Part shown: positions 45,036-54,042 of the stretch, piece by piece | How the letters are laid out: each line of letters opens with the position of its first letter | Position numbering within the stretch: the stretch's first letter is position 1 | From: Paraflavitalea sp. CAU 1676 | Lineage (GTDB): Bacteria; Bacteroidota; Bacteroidia; Chitinophagales; Chitinophagaceae | Length of the DNA: 64,000 nucleotides | Assembly (NCBI RefSeq): GCF_029223285.1 | Contig: NZ_JARHUJ010000003.1 | Location: forward strand, 744,001-808,000 | Direction of reading: 5' to 3' | Program-made: the position numbers and the translations under genes | The notes under the pieces: model-generated | What the model saw: only the letters and a program-made list of their open reading frames with translations | The model's database searches: none | Told to the model about the DNA's origin: nothing

Positions 45036-45683
45036 TTATTGCCCCAGCAATTTATTCTTGGCGCGGTTGTATTCTTCTTCTGTAAGAATTCCCTGTTGCT
45101 TTAGCTGGTGCAGTTTTTCCAGTTCCGAGGCGATATTGTGACCTGCGCCGCTACCGGCTTGCGCAGTTCCCGCAGTAGCCGTAGACTGCCATCCCATGGC
45201 CGCCGCCATTTGACGGGCCTGACTGGTGAGCTGCATATTCTTGTATTCCGATTGGGCGAGGGTAATGGTATCCTTTAATTTTTTCGGCTGGTGTACGTTG
45301 AAGTAATCGGTAGCCCCAATCTCAGCGGCGGTTTGAATTTCCACATGGCCGTAATTGAAGATGCGGCCCCAGATGTTCTGGTCGTACGATACATTGTTGA
45401 TCTTATCCAGCGGACTTTCCTTTGCATAATGGTTGATGAGCCCTGTTTCATCGATCACCCGCAGGTTGGTGACCACCCATATATCCACTTTCCAATCCCA
45501 ATAAGCGTATAGAAAATAAAGCACGCCCACCAGCGCAGCGATCCACCCGTAGTATTGGATGAACCCGATAAAATACGAAGCCACAAAACCAATCAGCACC
45601 AGCAAGGCAGGCACTACCAGCTTGAGCCAGCTTCTGTGGGTAACGAGCAAAACCTGTTCATCTTTTTGCAGGGGTGTACGCAT
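45036..45683 (-). CDS. Membrane PH-domain protein with C-terminal SHOCT motif
   Basis: Protein of 215 residues. Two helices (LVVPALLVLIGFVASYFIGF and GWIAALVGVLYFLYAYWDW) are followed by a bacterial PH (bPH2/YdbS-like) domain (VTNLRVIDETGLINHYAKES to VEIQTAAEIGATDYFNV). An alanine/glycine linker leads to a short C-terminal SHOCT motif (LEKLHQLKQQGILTEEEYNR AKNKLL). SHOCT segments mediate oligomerisation or binding. Function unknown; the domain order is common among stress- or membrane-linked proteins. Confidence 0.85.
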   Translation of the reverse strand: MRTPLQKDEQVLLVTHRSWLKLVVPALLVLIGFVASYFIGFIQYYGWIAALVGVLYFLYAYWDWKVDIWVVTNLRVIDETGLINHYAKESPLDKINNVSYDQNIWGRIFNYGHVEIQTAAEIGATDYFNVHQPKKLKDTITLAQSEYKNMQLTSQARQMAAAMGWQSTATAGTAQAGSGAGHNIASELEKLHQLKQQGILTEEEYNRAKNKLLGQ

Positions 45684-45788
45684 GGATTATGTTTGATGGA
45701 TAAATTTACAGTTTTCGTTCAATATGTACAGGGAGTTAACCCACACGTGGCATGCTGCAGGCGAAGCGCCGATCCAAGCAGGATGCGG

Positions 45789-46856
45789 CTACCGGTAACA
45801 GGTCTTCTTCTCCAGCATTTCTTTTACCCACCTGTTCCAGTGGTCCTGCACAGCCGGCAGGGTTCCGTGGTTGGTTTCTGTATCATACAGCCTTTGCAGC
45901 GTTTCCAGCTCCCGTTGCTTTTGAGCGTGCACCTGTTCCAGTTTCTCCTGGTGGTTCTCGCGCGTTAGTTGCAACAGCTTCAGGGTATCGGCCAGTTCGC
46001 AGACCTTGAGGGCGGTGATATCAAAATGGATCTGTTCGTGGGTGAGTATCCGCTCGTTGGTGCGGTGCCGCTTACCGAACCAGGAACGTGAGCGGTCGAA
46101 ATAAGCAGAAACAATGACCTGCAATTTCATTTCGCCGTTCTCGTAATTCGTGGCATAGCGCAAGGTCATGGCGCTGGCTGTTTGGGCTGCCGCTTTACTG
46201 AGGTCATCGATGGGGCCCATAAAGTCGGTTACGGTAAGCGGTCTCGAAGGCGAATAGATAATCTTTGACGTGTCGTTGGTGGTGCGGGCTATTTCAACGG
46301 TCAACGATACCGGTGCATTCTCCGAATAGAGCCGCTTGTTCTTCCCCCACCATCCGTCAAACTCAACGAGGCTATTGGAAATATTCTGCCTGATCACATC
46401 TTCTATATGACGAAAAAGGTCGCCCATGGTTTGCACTTCACCTTTACCCCGGTAATCGGTAATGCGTTTACCGCTCACCCAAAATGCCAGGGTGACCGCC
46501 GTTTCTATTTTGGTGCGCAGGCCCGCGGGCTGCTCTGTGAGACTTAACTCGGTAATATGTATTTCCACAGGCGTTGCAGCTGCATCTTGCCTGGCATTGA
46601 GGGACACGTATTGATTGATGGCGGATGCTGCCCCGCCTTCCAAAGCCACCAGGACCGTCTTTTTACCCAACAACCCCGTTTTTACCGAGCCGATGGCGCC
46701 GGTATCTGCGCGATCATCTTTTATGCCTGTCAGCCGGTAATGCTGCAGTTGTAAAGCAGGACTTTCATTTTTGAACCGGATGAGCCGGGTGTCCTGTGCC
46801 AGCAACCCTTGAACGGCCAGCAGCAAACAGGTCAGTATTGATAAGGAGCGGTACAT
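45789..46856 (-). CDS. Secreted DUF922-like protein with an HExxH motif
   Basis: Protein of 355 residues with a signal peptide (ILTCLLLAVQGLLAQ). The N-terminal ~200 residues form a beta-rich domain with unknown relatives. The C-terminal part has a candidate zinc-protease motif, ILTHEQIHFDITALKVCEL (HEQIH), preceded by the conserved DRSRSWFGKRH, which matches DUF922-type predicted proteases of Bacteroidota. A coiled segment follows (QEKLEQVHAQKQRELETLQR). Proteolysis is inferred from the motif alone. It is encoded 105 bases upstream of the PH/SHOCT gene on the same strand and may be cotranscribed. Confidence 0.78.
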   Translation of the reverse strand: MYRSLSILTCLLLAVQGLLAQDTRLIRFKNESPALQLQHYRLTGIKDDRADTGAIGSVKTGLLGKKTVLVALEGGAASAINQYVSLNARQDAAATPVEIHITELSLTEQPAGLRTKIETAVTLAFWVSGKRITDYRGKGEVQTMGDLFRHIEDVIRQNISNSLVEFDGWWGKNKRLYSENAPVSLTVEIARTTNDTSKIIYSPSRPLTVTDFMGPIDDLSKAAAQTASAMTLRYATNYENGEMKLQVIVSAYFDRSRSWFGKRHRTNERILTHEQIHFDITALKVCELADTLKLLQLTRENHQEKLEQVHAQKQRELETLQRLYDTETNHGTLPAVQDHWNRWVKEMLEKKTCYR

Positions 46857-46909
46857 ATTTTGGCAATATAAGCAAGATGGTGGATTTCATCAATGAAGGC
46901 AGGCCACGA

Positions 46910-46944
46910 AAAAGGGTGTGCCGCGATTTGCAGCACACCCTTTT
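46910..46944 (-). terminator. Terminator downstream of lepA
   Basis: A twelve-base perfect stem (46910-46921 with 46933-46944; GTGTGC/GCACAC core) lies 22 bases past the lepA stop. Read on the minus strand it ends in a T run. It separates lepA from the DUF922-like gene. Confidence 0.85.
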
Positions 46945-46966
46945 CTATCTTACGTTAATACGTTTC

Positions 46967-48760
46967 TTAATCGTCAAGTTTCAGTACGGCCAGGAAGGCT
47001 TCCTGCGGCACTTCTACGTTACCGATCTGGCGCATCCGCTTCTTACCTTCTTTCTGCTTTTCGAGCAGTTTACGCTTACGGCTGATATCACCACCATAAC
47101 ATTTGGCGGTAACGTCCTTACGCATCGCAGAGATGTTTTCGCGGGCCATGATCTTGGCACCTACTGCCGCCTGGATGGCGATCTGGAACTGCTGACGTGG
47201 CACCAATTCCTTCAGCTTTTCGCAAAGCTTGCGACCGAAGTCCTGCGAACGGCCACGGTGGATCAGTGCGCTGAGGGCGTCCACTTTGTCGTTATTGAGC
47301 AGGATATCCATCTTCACGATATCGCTTTCGCGGTAACCGATAGGATGATAATCGAATGAAGCATAACCGCGCGTCTGGCTCTTCAGTTTATCGTAGAAGT
47401 CGAATACGATCTCGGTGAGCGGCATTTCGAACTGGAGCTCTACCCGGGTAGTAGTGAGGTAACTCTGGTTGATGAGGATACCACGTTTGCCAAGGCAAAG
47501 CGTCATGATATTCCCAATATATTCGGGCTTGGTGATGATCTGTGCTTTGATAAAGGGTTCTTCGATACGATCGGTCTTCACCGGATCGGGAAACTCGGTC
47601 GGGTTGTTGACGATCACCTTCTCCCCTTTCGTGGTATAGGCGATAAAACTTACGTTGGGTACCGTGGTGATCACCGTTTGATCAAATTCCCTTTCCAAAC
47701 GTTCCTGGATAATTTCCATGTGCAGCATGCCGAGGAATCCGCAACGGAAACCGAAGCCAAGGGCCTGCGATGTTTCAAGTTCGAAAGTAAGAGAAGCATC
47801 ATTCAACTGCAGCTTGTCCATACAATCGCGCAATTCCTCAAACTCATCCGTATTTACCGGGAAGATACCGGCGAATACCATGGGCTTCACTTCCTGGAAA
47901 CCCTTGATCATTTCCTGGGTAGGATTAACCTTGGTCGTAATGGTATCACCCACCTTCACCTCTTTGGCATTTTTGATACCGGTAATGAGATACCCTACGT
48001 CGCCGGCGCCCACTTCTTTCTTTTCCGTCATCTTGAGCTTAAGGATACCCACTTCGGCAGCTTCATAATCCTGTTCGGTAGATACAAACTTGATAATATC
48101 GCCTTTGCGGATAGTGCCATTGAGAACCCGGAAATACACGATGATACCACGGAAACTATTGAATACGCTATCGAATATAAGCGCCTGTAACGGTGCTTCC
48201 GGATTGCCTTTGGGGGCAGGGATACGGTCTACGATAGCTTTGAGGATGCCCTCGATACCGATACCGGTACGGCCACTGGCCAGTAGGATGTCTTCGGGTT
48301 TGCAGCCGATCAGCTCGATGATCTGGTCCTGCACCTCTTCGATCATGGCGCCATCCATATCGATCTTGTTGATCACCGGGATGATCTCGAGGTCGTTGTC
48401 GATGGCGAGGTACAGGTTGCTGATGGTTTGTGCCTGGATACCCTGGGTAGCGTCTACCAGCAGCAGGGCGCCTTCGCAGGCGGCCAGGGCACGGCTCACT
48501 TCATAGCTGAAGTCGACGTGACCGGGCGTATCGATCAGGTTCAGGATGTACTCCTGACCGTCGGTATGCTTGTAATTGATCTGAATGGCGTGGCTCTTGA
48601 TGGTGATCCCCTTTTCCCTTTCCAGATCCATATCGTCGAGTACCTGGTCCATCATTTCACGTTCGCTGATGGTATTGGTAGATTGTAATAATCTGTCTGC
48701 CAGGGTGCTCTTACCATGGTCGATATGGGCGATGATGCAAAAATTCCGGATATTCTTCAT
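46967..48760 (-). CDS. lepA: Elongation factor 4 (LepA, back-translocating GTPase)
   Basis: Ribosome-associated GTPase of 597 residues, the normal length. G1 [11 protein letters not shown] (residues ~10-20), switch [15 protein letters not shown]4 NKIDMDGA, then EF-G-like domains and the LepA-specific C-terminal domain ([53 protein letters not shown]). It remodels stalled or mistranslocated ribosomes. The start [18 protein letters not shown] is the canonical one. It has its own terminator and is monocistronic here. Confidence 0.98.
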   Translation of the reverse strand: MKNIRNFCIIAHIDHGKSTLADRLLQSTNTISEREMMDQVLDDMDLEREKGITIKSHAIQINYKHTDGQEYILNLIDTPGHVDFSYEVSRALAACEGALLLVDATQGIQAQTISNLYLAIDNDLEIIPVINKIDMDGAMIEEVQDQIIELIGCKPEDILLASGRTGIGIEGILKAIVDRIPAPKGNPEAPLQALIFDSVFNSFRGIIVYFRVLNGTIRKGDIIKFVSTEQDYEAAEVGILKLKMTEKKEVGAGDVGYLITGIKNAKEVKVGDTITTKVNPTQEMIKGFQEVKPMVFAGIFPVNTDEFEELRDCMDKLQLNDASLTFELETSQALGFGFRCGFLGMLHMEIIQERLEREFDQTVITTVPNVSFIAYTTKGEKVIVNNPTEFPDPVKTDRIEEPFIKAQIITKPEYIGNIMTLCLGKRGILINQSYLTTTRVELQFEMPLTEIVFDFYDKLKSQTRGYASFDYHPIGYRESDIVKMDILLNNDKVDALSALIHRGRSQDFGRKLCEKLKELVPRQQFQIAIQAAVGAKIMARENISAMRKDVTAKCYGGDISRKRKLLEKQKEGKKRMRQIGNVEVPQEAFLAVLKLDD

Positions 48761-48814
48761 GTACGTTGCTTCCTCTGTTTAGGAGGTGCAAAAGTAGTTG
48801 ATTTTAAGCAAAAA

Positions 48815-48834
48815 GCCCCCTCTTGCGGAGGGGA
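48815..48834 (-). terminator. Terminator of the small secreted protein gene
   Basis: CCCCTC and GAGGGG (48817-48822 with 48828-48833, extended by G-C and a wobble pair) form a GC-rich hairpin. On the minus strand it is followed by TTTTTGC. It lies 30 bases past the stop of the gene at 48864 and just before the lepA promoter region. Confidence 0.75.
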
Positions 48835-48863
48835 CCTTTCAACATCTTACTGACGCAGGATGA

Positions 48864-49364
48864 TTAGTTCTTATCGTATACGAAGGTATTCTTCGTTTCG
48901 CCGCGGGGAGATGTAGTCGTATTGTCGATCGACAGGCTTTTGCCGCCATCGAGCAATTTCCACACTTCTACTGTTTTGATCTCGAAGGTATTACCGTCGC
49001 GCTCGAAATTGGTGGTAGAGTTGATGGTCAATTCTTCGCCATTAGCGCCCCAGGCTGCGGTAGACACCTTTTTGGAGTTGCCGAAAACCGTGCTTTCCGA
49101 TGATTTACCATCGGTAGTGATCTTTTCATTGCTGGTGCGGGTTTCGCCATTGGGACTGGTCGATGTGCGCTCGATCACGATGGCGTCACCATCGGCCGAA
49201 ACCTTGATCTTGGAGGCATTCATACGGAAACGGCCTTCGCTGAGCTTGCTTTTCTTCTCGTTGAAGTTCCATTCTCCTTTAAAATCGGCATTCACGATCA
49301 CCGTGGCCGCGGTGCCCAGGATGGCCATGCCGGCTACTAACAGGGCAGCAAATTTACTTTTCAT
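48864..49364 (-). CDS. Small secreted protein, lipocalin-like repeat pattern
   Basis: Protein of 166 residues with a signal peptide (KFAALLVAGMAILGTAATVIV). The mature start FKGEWNFNEKKSKLSEGRF resembles the FxGxWxxNxxKS opening of Bacteroidota lipocalin-like proteins, and the rest is a series of beta strands rich in Ser and Thr. Two similar stretches (TSTSPNGETRTS and TTTSPRGETKNT) suggest an internal duplication. Function unknown. Confidence 0.75.
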   Translation of the reverse strand: MKSKFAALLVAGMAILGTAATVIVNADFKGEWNFNEKKSKLSEGRFRMNASKIKVSADGDAIVIERTSTSPNGETRTSNEKITTDGKSSESTVFGNSKKVSTAAWGANGEELTINSTTNFERDGNTFEIKTVEVWKLLDGGKSLSIDNTTTSPRGETKNTFVYDKN

Positions 49365-49718
49365 ATAAGCTGGTTTTGAGTGTGTTAAAAGATTGTCAAG
49401 GTAACAATTTAACCCGATGTCCTAAGCATATTATTTTCAATTATATCAAGGGGCGCCCCCCGGCAGCCGGGGGTAAAACCGCCAATACGCTGCGCCAGGC
49501 CTGAACAAAAGCACCACCAGTACCTGCCGGCACCCAGCCGGTAAGGTGTTTTACTTAGCGGCCGACCGGCGCTGGCCCTAAGCTTCCCAGGTCGGGAATA
49601 CTGCCCTGCATTTGGGAACCATCAAGAGATACTGTTGATCGTAATAGCCTAATAACCAACCAATATAATTCAGGTACGCCGTTTGAAAACTCCATGCCAG
49701 ATCAATTCGTACCCAATC
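49365..49718. other. 354-base intergenic region with a GC-rich palindrome
   Basis: No gene is seen. It lies between divergent genes and must contain both promoters. It contains a very GC-rich palindrome, CCCCCGGC-A-GCCGGGGG, at 49457-49473 in an otherwise AT-rich upstream half. A TTG at 49683 is in frame with the T9SS protein gene, but the first ATG is at 49719. I see no exact TAnnTTTG promoter. Confidence 0.6.
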
Positions 49719-51179
49719 ATGCGCCCCTCCGTACCCCATCAACCCCGCCAACGCGCCCAGACCATCAGCGTGGCCTTTCCAGACGCCTTCCTCAGGAGGC
49801 GTGTATTGATCACCCTGCTGCTGCTGACGGCCTTCTACATAGCCGTTAATGCCCAGTCAGTCACGGAAGTGATCACCGATTATGGCGGCTACTGGAAAAG
49901 CGGTCAGTCGGCCATCAGCACAACCAGGCCGGACAACAGTCACAATATGCTCGCCTTTCAGTTCAACGGCACCCGCTACTCTACCGGCGTCAACGACGCC
50001 CTGCTCACTACCCGCGGCGATCATTTTACCGCCGGCGATTATAAAGCACTGCCCGTTTATCAAAGCACCGGTTCTTCGTCCGACACCAAGATCGGCCTGG
50101 GAGCATCCTACGATGGCGTAGCCAATGGCGCCAGCAACCCGCGCCCGGTTAACAGCATCAACAAGTACCTGACCGATGGCGTTAAAGGTCTTGACCTTGG
50201 CACCTGTGTGGCCAACCTGCCCGCAGGCGACCTTATGTTTGCCGTTACCAATATGCAGGCGCAGCTGGTGGGCGATGGCATTCCCGACTTGCTCATTACG
50301 CAAACAGCCGACCCTTCCGGCGCCCAGGATCGTTATGAGTTTGTAGATATCAATGGCAACCGTGTCGGTAATTCCGTAAACATCAACCTCAGCAGTTTGC
50401 CGGTAGTCGGCAACTGGACGGCCGACTTCTACGATGTAAACAGCAATCCCATGTCGCTGGCCAGCGGATTTACTCAAACCGACAGGCCTATCCGCTTATG
50501 GGCAGCCGACTTCTCCACCTTCGGCATCAACGCCACCAACATCGGCCAGATCGTTTATTTTCGTATACGCCTCAATGGTAATAGTGATGTAGCTTTTGTA
50601 GCGTATAACAACAAAACATTTAGCCTCAACTCGACCCTGCCTACCAAACTGGCTTACTTTACCGCAAAAGCGGCGGGCCAGCAGGTGAAACTGAACTGGC
50701 AATCCGTTACCGAAACGCAACTGGCCCGTTTCGCGGTAGAAGCCAGTTATGATGGCCGCCAGTTCCATACGCTCGACAGCGTAAAAGCAACCGGAAACAG
50801 CACAACACCTAACAATTACGCTTTCATCCACCGCAATGCGCCTAATGGGAAGATCTGGTACCGTTTAAAGCAGATCGATATAGATGGCCGTTATGAATAC
50901 AGCGCCCTGGCCCAGGTGAATAATGTGAACGAACATTACACGGCGCTGCGTGCTTACCCCAACCCCGCCACCAACCGGGTGATCGTTAGTCATGAACCCG
51001 CTACCGGCAAGGAGCAGTGTGCCATCCACAGTATGAACGGCACTGTGATGGTGCAGGCTAAACCAGCTGCAGGAAGTGTTCAAACAACCTTTGATGTGCA
51101 GTCGCTGCCAACCGGTACTTACCTGCTGGTAATGACCAACGGGCAGGCACAAAACACCACGATGCTGCTTAAAAAATAA
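49719..51179 (+). CDS. Secreted protein with T9SS type A sorting domain
   Basis: Protein of 486 residues with a signal-like hydrophobic stretch (VLITLLLLTAFYIAVNAQS) preceded by a basic leader. The N-terminal ~270 residues are an unassigned beta-rich domain. The middle (LPTKLAYFTAKAAGQQVKLN to YRLKQIDIDGRYEYSALAQV) is the fibronectin-like module frequent in T9SS cargo. The last ~75 residues (RAYPNPATNRVIVSHEP, LPTGTYLLVM, TTMLLKK) are a type A C-terminal domain that directs export and surface anchoring. An upstream in-frame TTG (49683) is possible, but the ATG gives a more usual leader. The cargo function is unknown. Confidence 0.88.
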   Translation: MRPSVPHQPRQRAQTISVAFPDAFLRRRVLITLLLLTAFYIAVNAQSVTEVITDYGGYWKSGQSAISTTRPDNSHNMLAFQFNGTRYSTGVNDALLTTRGDHFTAGDYKALPVYQSTGSSSDTKIGLGASYDGVANGASNPRPVNSINKYLTDGVKGLDLGTCVANLPAGDLMFAVTNMQAQLVGDGIPDLLITQTADPSGAQDRYEFVDINGNRVGNSVNINLSSLPVVGNWTADFYDVNSNPMSLASGFTQTDRPIRLWAADFSTFGINATNIGQIVYFRIRLNGNSDVAFVAYNNKTFSLNSTLPTKLAYFTAKAAGQQVKLNWQSVTETQLARFAVEASYDGRQFHTLDSVKATGNSTTPNNYAFIHRNAPNGKIWYRLKQIDIDGRYEYSALAQVNNVNEHYTALRAYPNPATNRVIVSHEPATGKEQCAIHSMNGTVMVQAKPAAGSVQTTFDVQSLPTGTYLLVMTNGQAQNTTMLLKK

Positions 51180-51200
51180 TTATATATTGTACAAACCAAC

Positions 51201-51226
51201 CGACGTCCCGTTTCTACGGGACGTCG
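51201..51226 (+). terminator. Terminator after the T9SS cargo gene
   Basis: CGACGTCCCGT (51201-51211) pairs perfectly with ACGGGACGTCG (51216-51226) around the loop TTCT, followed by TCTTTTTG. It starts 21 bases after the stop. Confidence 0.9.
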
Positions 51227-51330
51227 TCTTTTTGATTCCAGCATTATTTTTTCGGCAGGTTTGTACATTAGCGAAGTTCTTCATCAGGACTTCAGACTTT
51301 TCCTTACATTCGCGATAAACTTAATGTGAA

Positions 51331-51588
51331 ATGGACCTGAAAACCCTTTTTGAACAAGCAACCGAAGACAGCAAAGCATTATCCGACCGCCCCAGCAACG
51401 ATACACTCTTACAATTGTATTCCTTGTACAAACAAGCTACCGAAGGGGATGTAAATGTAGATCCACCTGCGAATCCATTTGATTTTGTTTCCAAAGCAAA
51501 ATTCGAAGCATGGTCGGGCCTGAAGGGTAAAACAAAAGAAACCGCTATGCAGGAATACATCAACCTCGTGGGAAAACTGAAGGGATAG
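51331..51588 (+). CDS. Acyl-CoA-binding protein
   Basis: Small cytosolic protein of 85 residues with the four-helix ACBP signature: LFEQATEDSKALSDRPSND, LLQLYSLYKQATEGDVN, and FVSKAKFEAWSGLKGKTKE. The Tyr, Lys and Trp residues that bind the acyl-CoA head group are present. It buffers and delivers long-chain acyl-CoA. It is well separated from the T9SS gene by a terminator and lies upstream of two membrane-protein genes. Confidence 0.95.
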   Translation: MDLKTLFEQATEDSKALSDRPSNDTLLQLYSLYKQATEGDVNVDPPANPFDFVSKAKFEAWSGLKGKTKETAMQEYINLVGKLKG

Positions 51589-51655
51589 GCTTACCTTTCA
51601 GCCTGCCGTAATGCTCCATGAATAAACACGGCGGCAGCGCACCGGATAAAGCACC

Positions 51656-52204
51656 ATGAAAAGAACGTTTCTCTACCAGGTTTGGCAACACGATAAGCGG
51701 CTGTTCTTTGTATTGGCCGCCTTTTGCCTGGCTACCCTCATCACCAATTTGCTGGGCGATCAGATCTCCCCCTTTTTTGTATGGGGCATGTATTCTGAAA
51801 AAGAAGCCCCCGCTGTGCAATACACACTTTTAAGATCCACAGTCAACGACAGTCTTGTCATCGACCATAGTGCCGGCAGGCCCACGGGTACGCTGTTTTA
51901 TTTGCAAACACCCCTCTCCTATTACAAGCAGATCAAAGACAACGGACATATTGATCCTACGGTGAGCCTGTTGCGATCCAAACTGGGCGAGCGCTACGAG
52001 GTCATCAAGCCATTGGAAGCCACCTTGTTCAATAACGACCGTGAGCTGGCTGCGTTTTTGCCCTGGTATAACCGCTACCTGCAATCCATTACAGGCATCC
52101 CGGTCACTTCCCTCAACATCGATGCGCTGCAGGTGCATTACAATCCGCAGCAGCAAATCATTACCGATACCACCTACCTATTCGAGCAATGGAAACAACC
52201 CTGA
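51656..52204 (+). CDS. Membrane-anchored protein of unknown function
   Basis: Protein of 182 residues with one N-terminal helix (RLFFVLAAFCLATLITNLLG) and a periplasmic domain (QYTLLRSTVNDSLVIDHSAG to LNIDALQVHYNPQQQIITD). I recognise no family. Its end overlaps the start of the next membrane-protein gene by 16 bases, so the two products probably act together. Confidence 0.75.
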   Translation: MKRTFLYQVWQHDKRLFFVLAAFCLATLITNLLGDQISPFFVWGMYSEKEAPAVQYTLLRSTVNDSLVIDHSAGRPTGTLFYLQTPLSYYKQIKDNGHIDPTVSLLRSKLGERYEVIKPLEATLFNNDRELAAFLPWYNRYLQSITGIPVTSLNIDALQVHYNPQQQIITDTTYLFEQWKQP

Positions 52205-53046
52205 GCAGCAGCCCTTTCTATACCGGCAATGAACGCAGCTGGCTTTGCCGGCTTGTGTTTGCGTGGATAATCGGGTCGCTGCTGTATGGATTTTATGCGC
52301 ATACCCTCACCTACCAGCTGCAGGCGCCCGTATTGAAGTATCCCTATGTAGACCTCACCTATTGGCTATTTGAAATACTGCAGGTGCCGGCATTCATCAC
52401 GGGAAACGTTGTAGTGGCCATCCTGTTCGACGCTGCCTTGTTCTCCCTGGCGGTACTTTGCTTTTGCTACCCGGCGCGGCGATGGTTCATTGGCCTGTTC
52501 ATGCTTCTCTATTTCATCTACTTCATCATATACAACCTGTATGGGGCTCACCACACCAATCCGAAAATAGGATGCCTGCTGATGCCCGCCGCTTTTCTCG
52601 CTATCAGCGACCGGTCGTTCAACTATCTGTGGCAGTCGCTTCGCTATTTCCTGTGTTTTGCGTTCGGCAGTGCCTTTCTGTGGAAGCTATTACGGGGCAG
52701 TTGGTGGCATGCCGACCAGGGATTGCTGATCATGAAAAAGAACCTGGCCGCTTACCTGTATTTCAATCCCGATACATCGCTGGCAGCGATTTCCCGTTGG
52801 TGCTTACAGCATCCTTCATTGGTAAATGGATTGTATATAGCAGGGGTTCTGCTGGAAGGCGTTTTTTTGATCGGCTTCTTTACGCGAAAGTATGATCGAT
52901 GGCTGCTGGTGGCTGCGCTGTTATTGACCGTTGGTTTCTGGTTCATGGCCCATGCCACCTTCTTCGAGCTGCTTATTCTATGCTTTACGCTTGTCAACTT
53001 TCACCGCTTCCGTTATTTCAAGCAACTCCCTCAGCGCCCGCTTTAA
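52189..53046 (+). CDS. Polytopic membrane protein of unknown function
   Basis: Protein of 285 residues with about seven helices, including FAWIIGSLLYGFYAHTL, VVVAILFDAALFSLAVLCFC, IGLFMLLYFIYFIIYNLYG, YLWQSLRYFLCFAFGSAFLW and WLLVAALLLTVGFWFMAHAT. A histidine pair (YGAHHTNPKIGC) lies in a loop. The layout recalls HTTM/DoxX-type membrane proteins, but I cannot name the family. Translationally coupled to the upstream gene; the last 69 bases overlap the 3' end of the convergent glycosyltransferase gene. Confidence 0.75.
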   Translation: METTLSSSPFYTGNERSWLCRLVFAWIIGSLLYGFYAHTLTYQLQAPVLKYPYVDLTYWLFEILQVPAFITGNVVVAILFDAALFSLAVLCFCYPARRWFIGLFMLLYFIYFIIYNLYGAHHTNPKIGCLLMPAAFLAISDRSFNYLWQSLRYFLCFAFGSAFLWKLLRGSWWHADQGLLIMKKNLAAYLYFNPDTSLAAISRWCLQHPSLVNGLYIAGVLLEGVFLIGFFTRKYDRWLLVAALLLTVGFWFMAHATFFELLILCFTLVNFHRFRYFKQLPQRPL

Positions 53047-54042
53047 ATGCTCACCCGCCGCCAGGCGCTGTGCCAGTACTTCGGTATTGACGCACATTTG
53101 CTGGTATTCGGCTTCCGTTAATTGCTGCAGCCTGGCAGGTATCTCTTCAAGACTGTTGATGGTAAAACCTATCTGGTGTTCGCGAATAAAGGCAGCGGTA
53201 CCGGCCTGTTCATAAACGATCGAGGGTATGCGGCTCATGATGTGTAACGATACCTTGTGGTGCGATATATACTGCATATAGTGCCCGAAACTTCCTGCAA
53301 TGCGGTCGGCCTCTTCCCCATCCCATACCAGGCCAAAGGCTGCATCTATGTGAGCAGGCAGATCGTAAGGCCTGAAGACACCTTTGTAAACAACATTCGC
53401 CGGCAGGGTGATTGTATCGGGCGCAGGGAGTCCGTAGAGATGAAACACCAGTTCTCCTCCATTGGTTAGTTTGCCGAGCCGTTCCTGAAACCCGCTTTCG
53501 GCGAGGTTACCTGCATAAGCAATTACCGGCGCGAGGGCGCGTTGCCGCTTAACCGGTGTGGTCAGAAAGTCGAAGAGTTGCAGGATGGTCGTTTGGCGGC
53601 CCGGCACGTTCTCCCGGAACCAGGTCTGCATAGCATGATTGTGTACGATCACAAAAGGAAACCGGGTAAACCATTTCTTTTCCCAGGCCAGTAAGCCATG
53701 GTCGCCATACTTTAGACCGTTGATCTCATCGATGAGGCAAACGACCCTGACTTTTTTCCTGAACAGGCGCAATGAGCGCAGCAATATATAGTGCAGCCGC
53801 GCATACAGGGGGTACTGGAAGAATACAATCGCCTCTTTTTCCAGCGTAAACAACAGCCGTATGCCGTAAATGAGGCGGTATAGCTTGGCCTTTAGGGTAA
53901 AGCTATTGTTATAGGGGAAGAACAGGGCCTGCGCTCCTTCCTGCAGCAGGATACGCTCTATATCGGCCGGCCCGATGCCGCCATGATAGAACTCCTCATG
54001 CAGGTGCTCCTGTATAAAATAGATCTTTTGCTTAACCCTCAT
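52978..54042 (-). CDS. Glycosyltransferase, GT-B-like
   Basis: Protein of 354 residues. It begins MRVKQKIYFIQEHLHEEFYH and includes the donor-domain strand VIAYAGNLAESGFQERLGKL, then GELVFHLYGLPAP, NVVYKGVFRPYDLPAHIDAA and GLVWDGEEADRIAGSFGHYM, ending with ISHHKVSLHIMSRIPSIVYE. This resembles transferases annotated as galactofuranosyltransferase-like. The frame is open to 54165, but the ATG at 54042 overlaps the upstream flippase stop as ATGA, which marks the real start. Sugar unknown. Confidence 0.82.
   Translation of the reverse strand: MRVKQKIYFIQEHLHEEFYHGGIGPADIERILLQEGAQALFFPYNNSFTLKAKLYRLIYGIRLLFTLEKEAIVFFQYPLYARLHYILLRSLRLFRKKVRVVCLIDEINGLKYGDHGLLAWEKKWFTRFPFVIVHNHAMQTWFRENVPGRQTTILQLFDFLTTPVKRQRALAPVIAYAGNLAESGFQERLGKLTNGGELVFHLYGLPAPDTITLPANVVYKGVFRPYDLPAHIDAAFGLVWDGEEADRIAGSFGHYMQYISHHKVSLHIMSRIPSIVYEQAGTAAFIREHQIGFTINSLEEIPARLQQLTEAEYQQMCVNTEVLAQRLAAGEHLKRALRELLEITEAVKVDKRKA

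Noticed and set aside
47678-48190. 170-residue open frame antisense to lepA
   Set aside because: lepA is unmistakable across this stretch, and overlapping conserved genes here are very unlikely.
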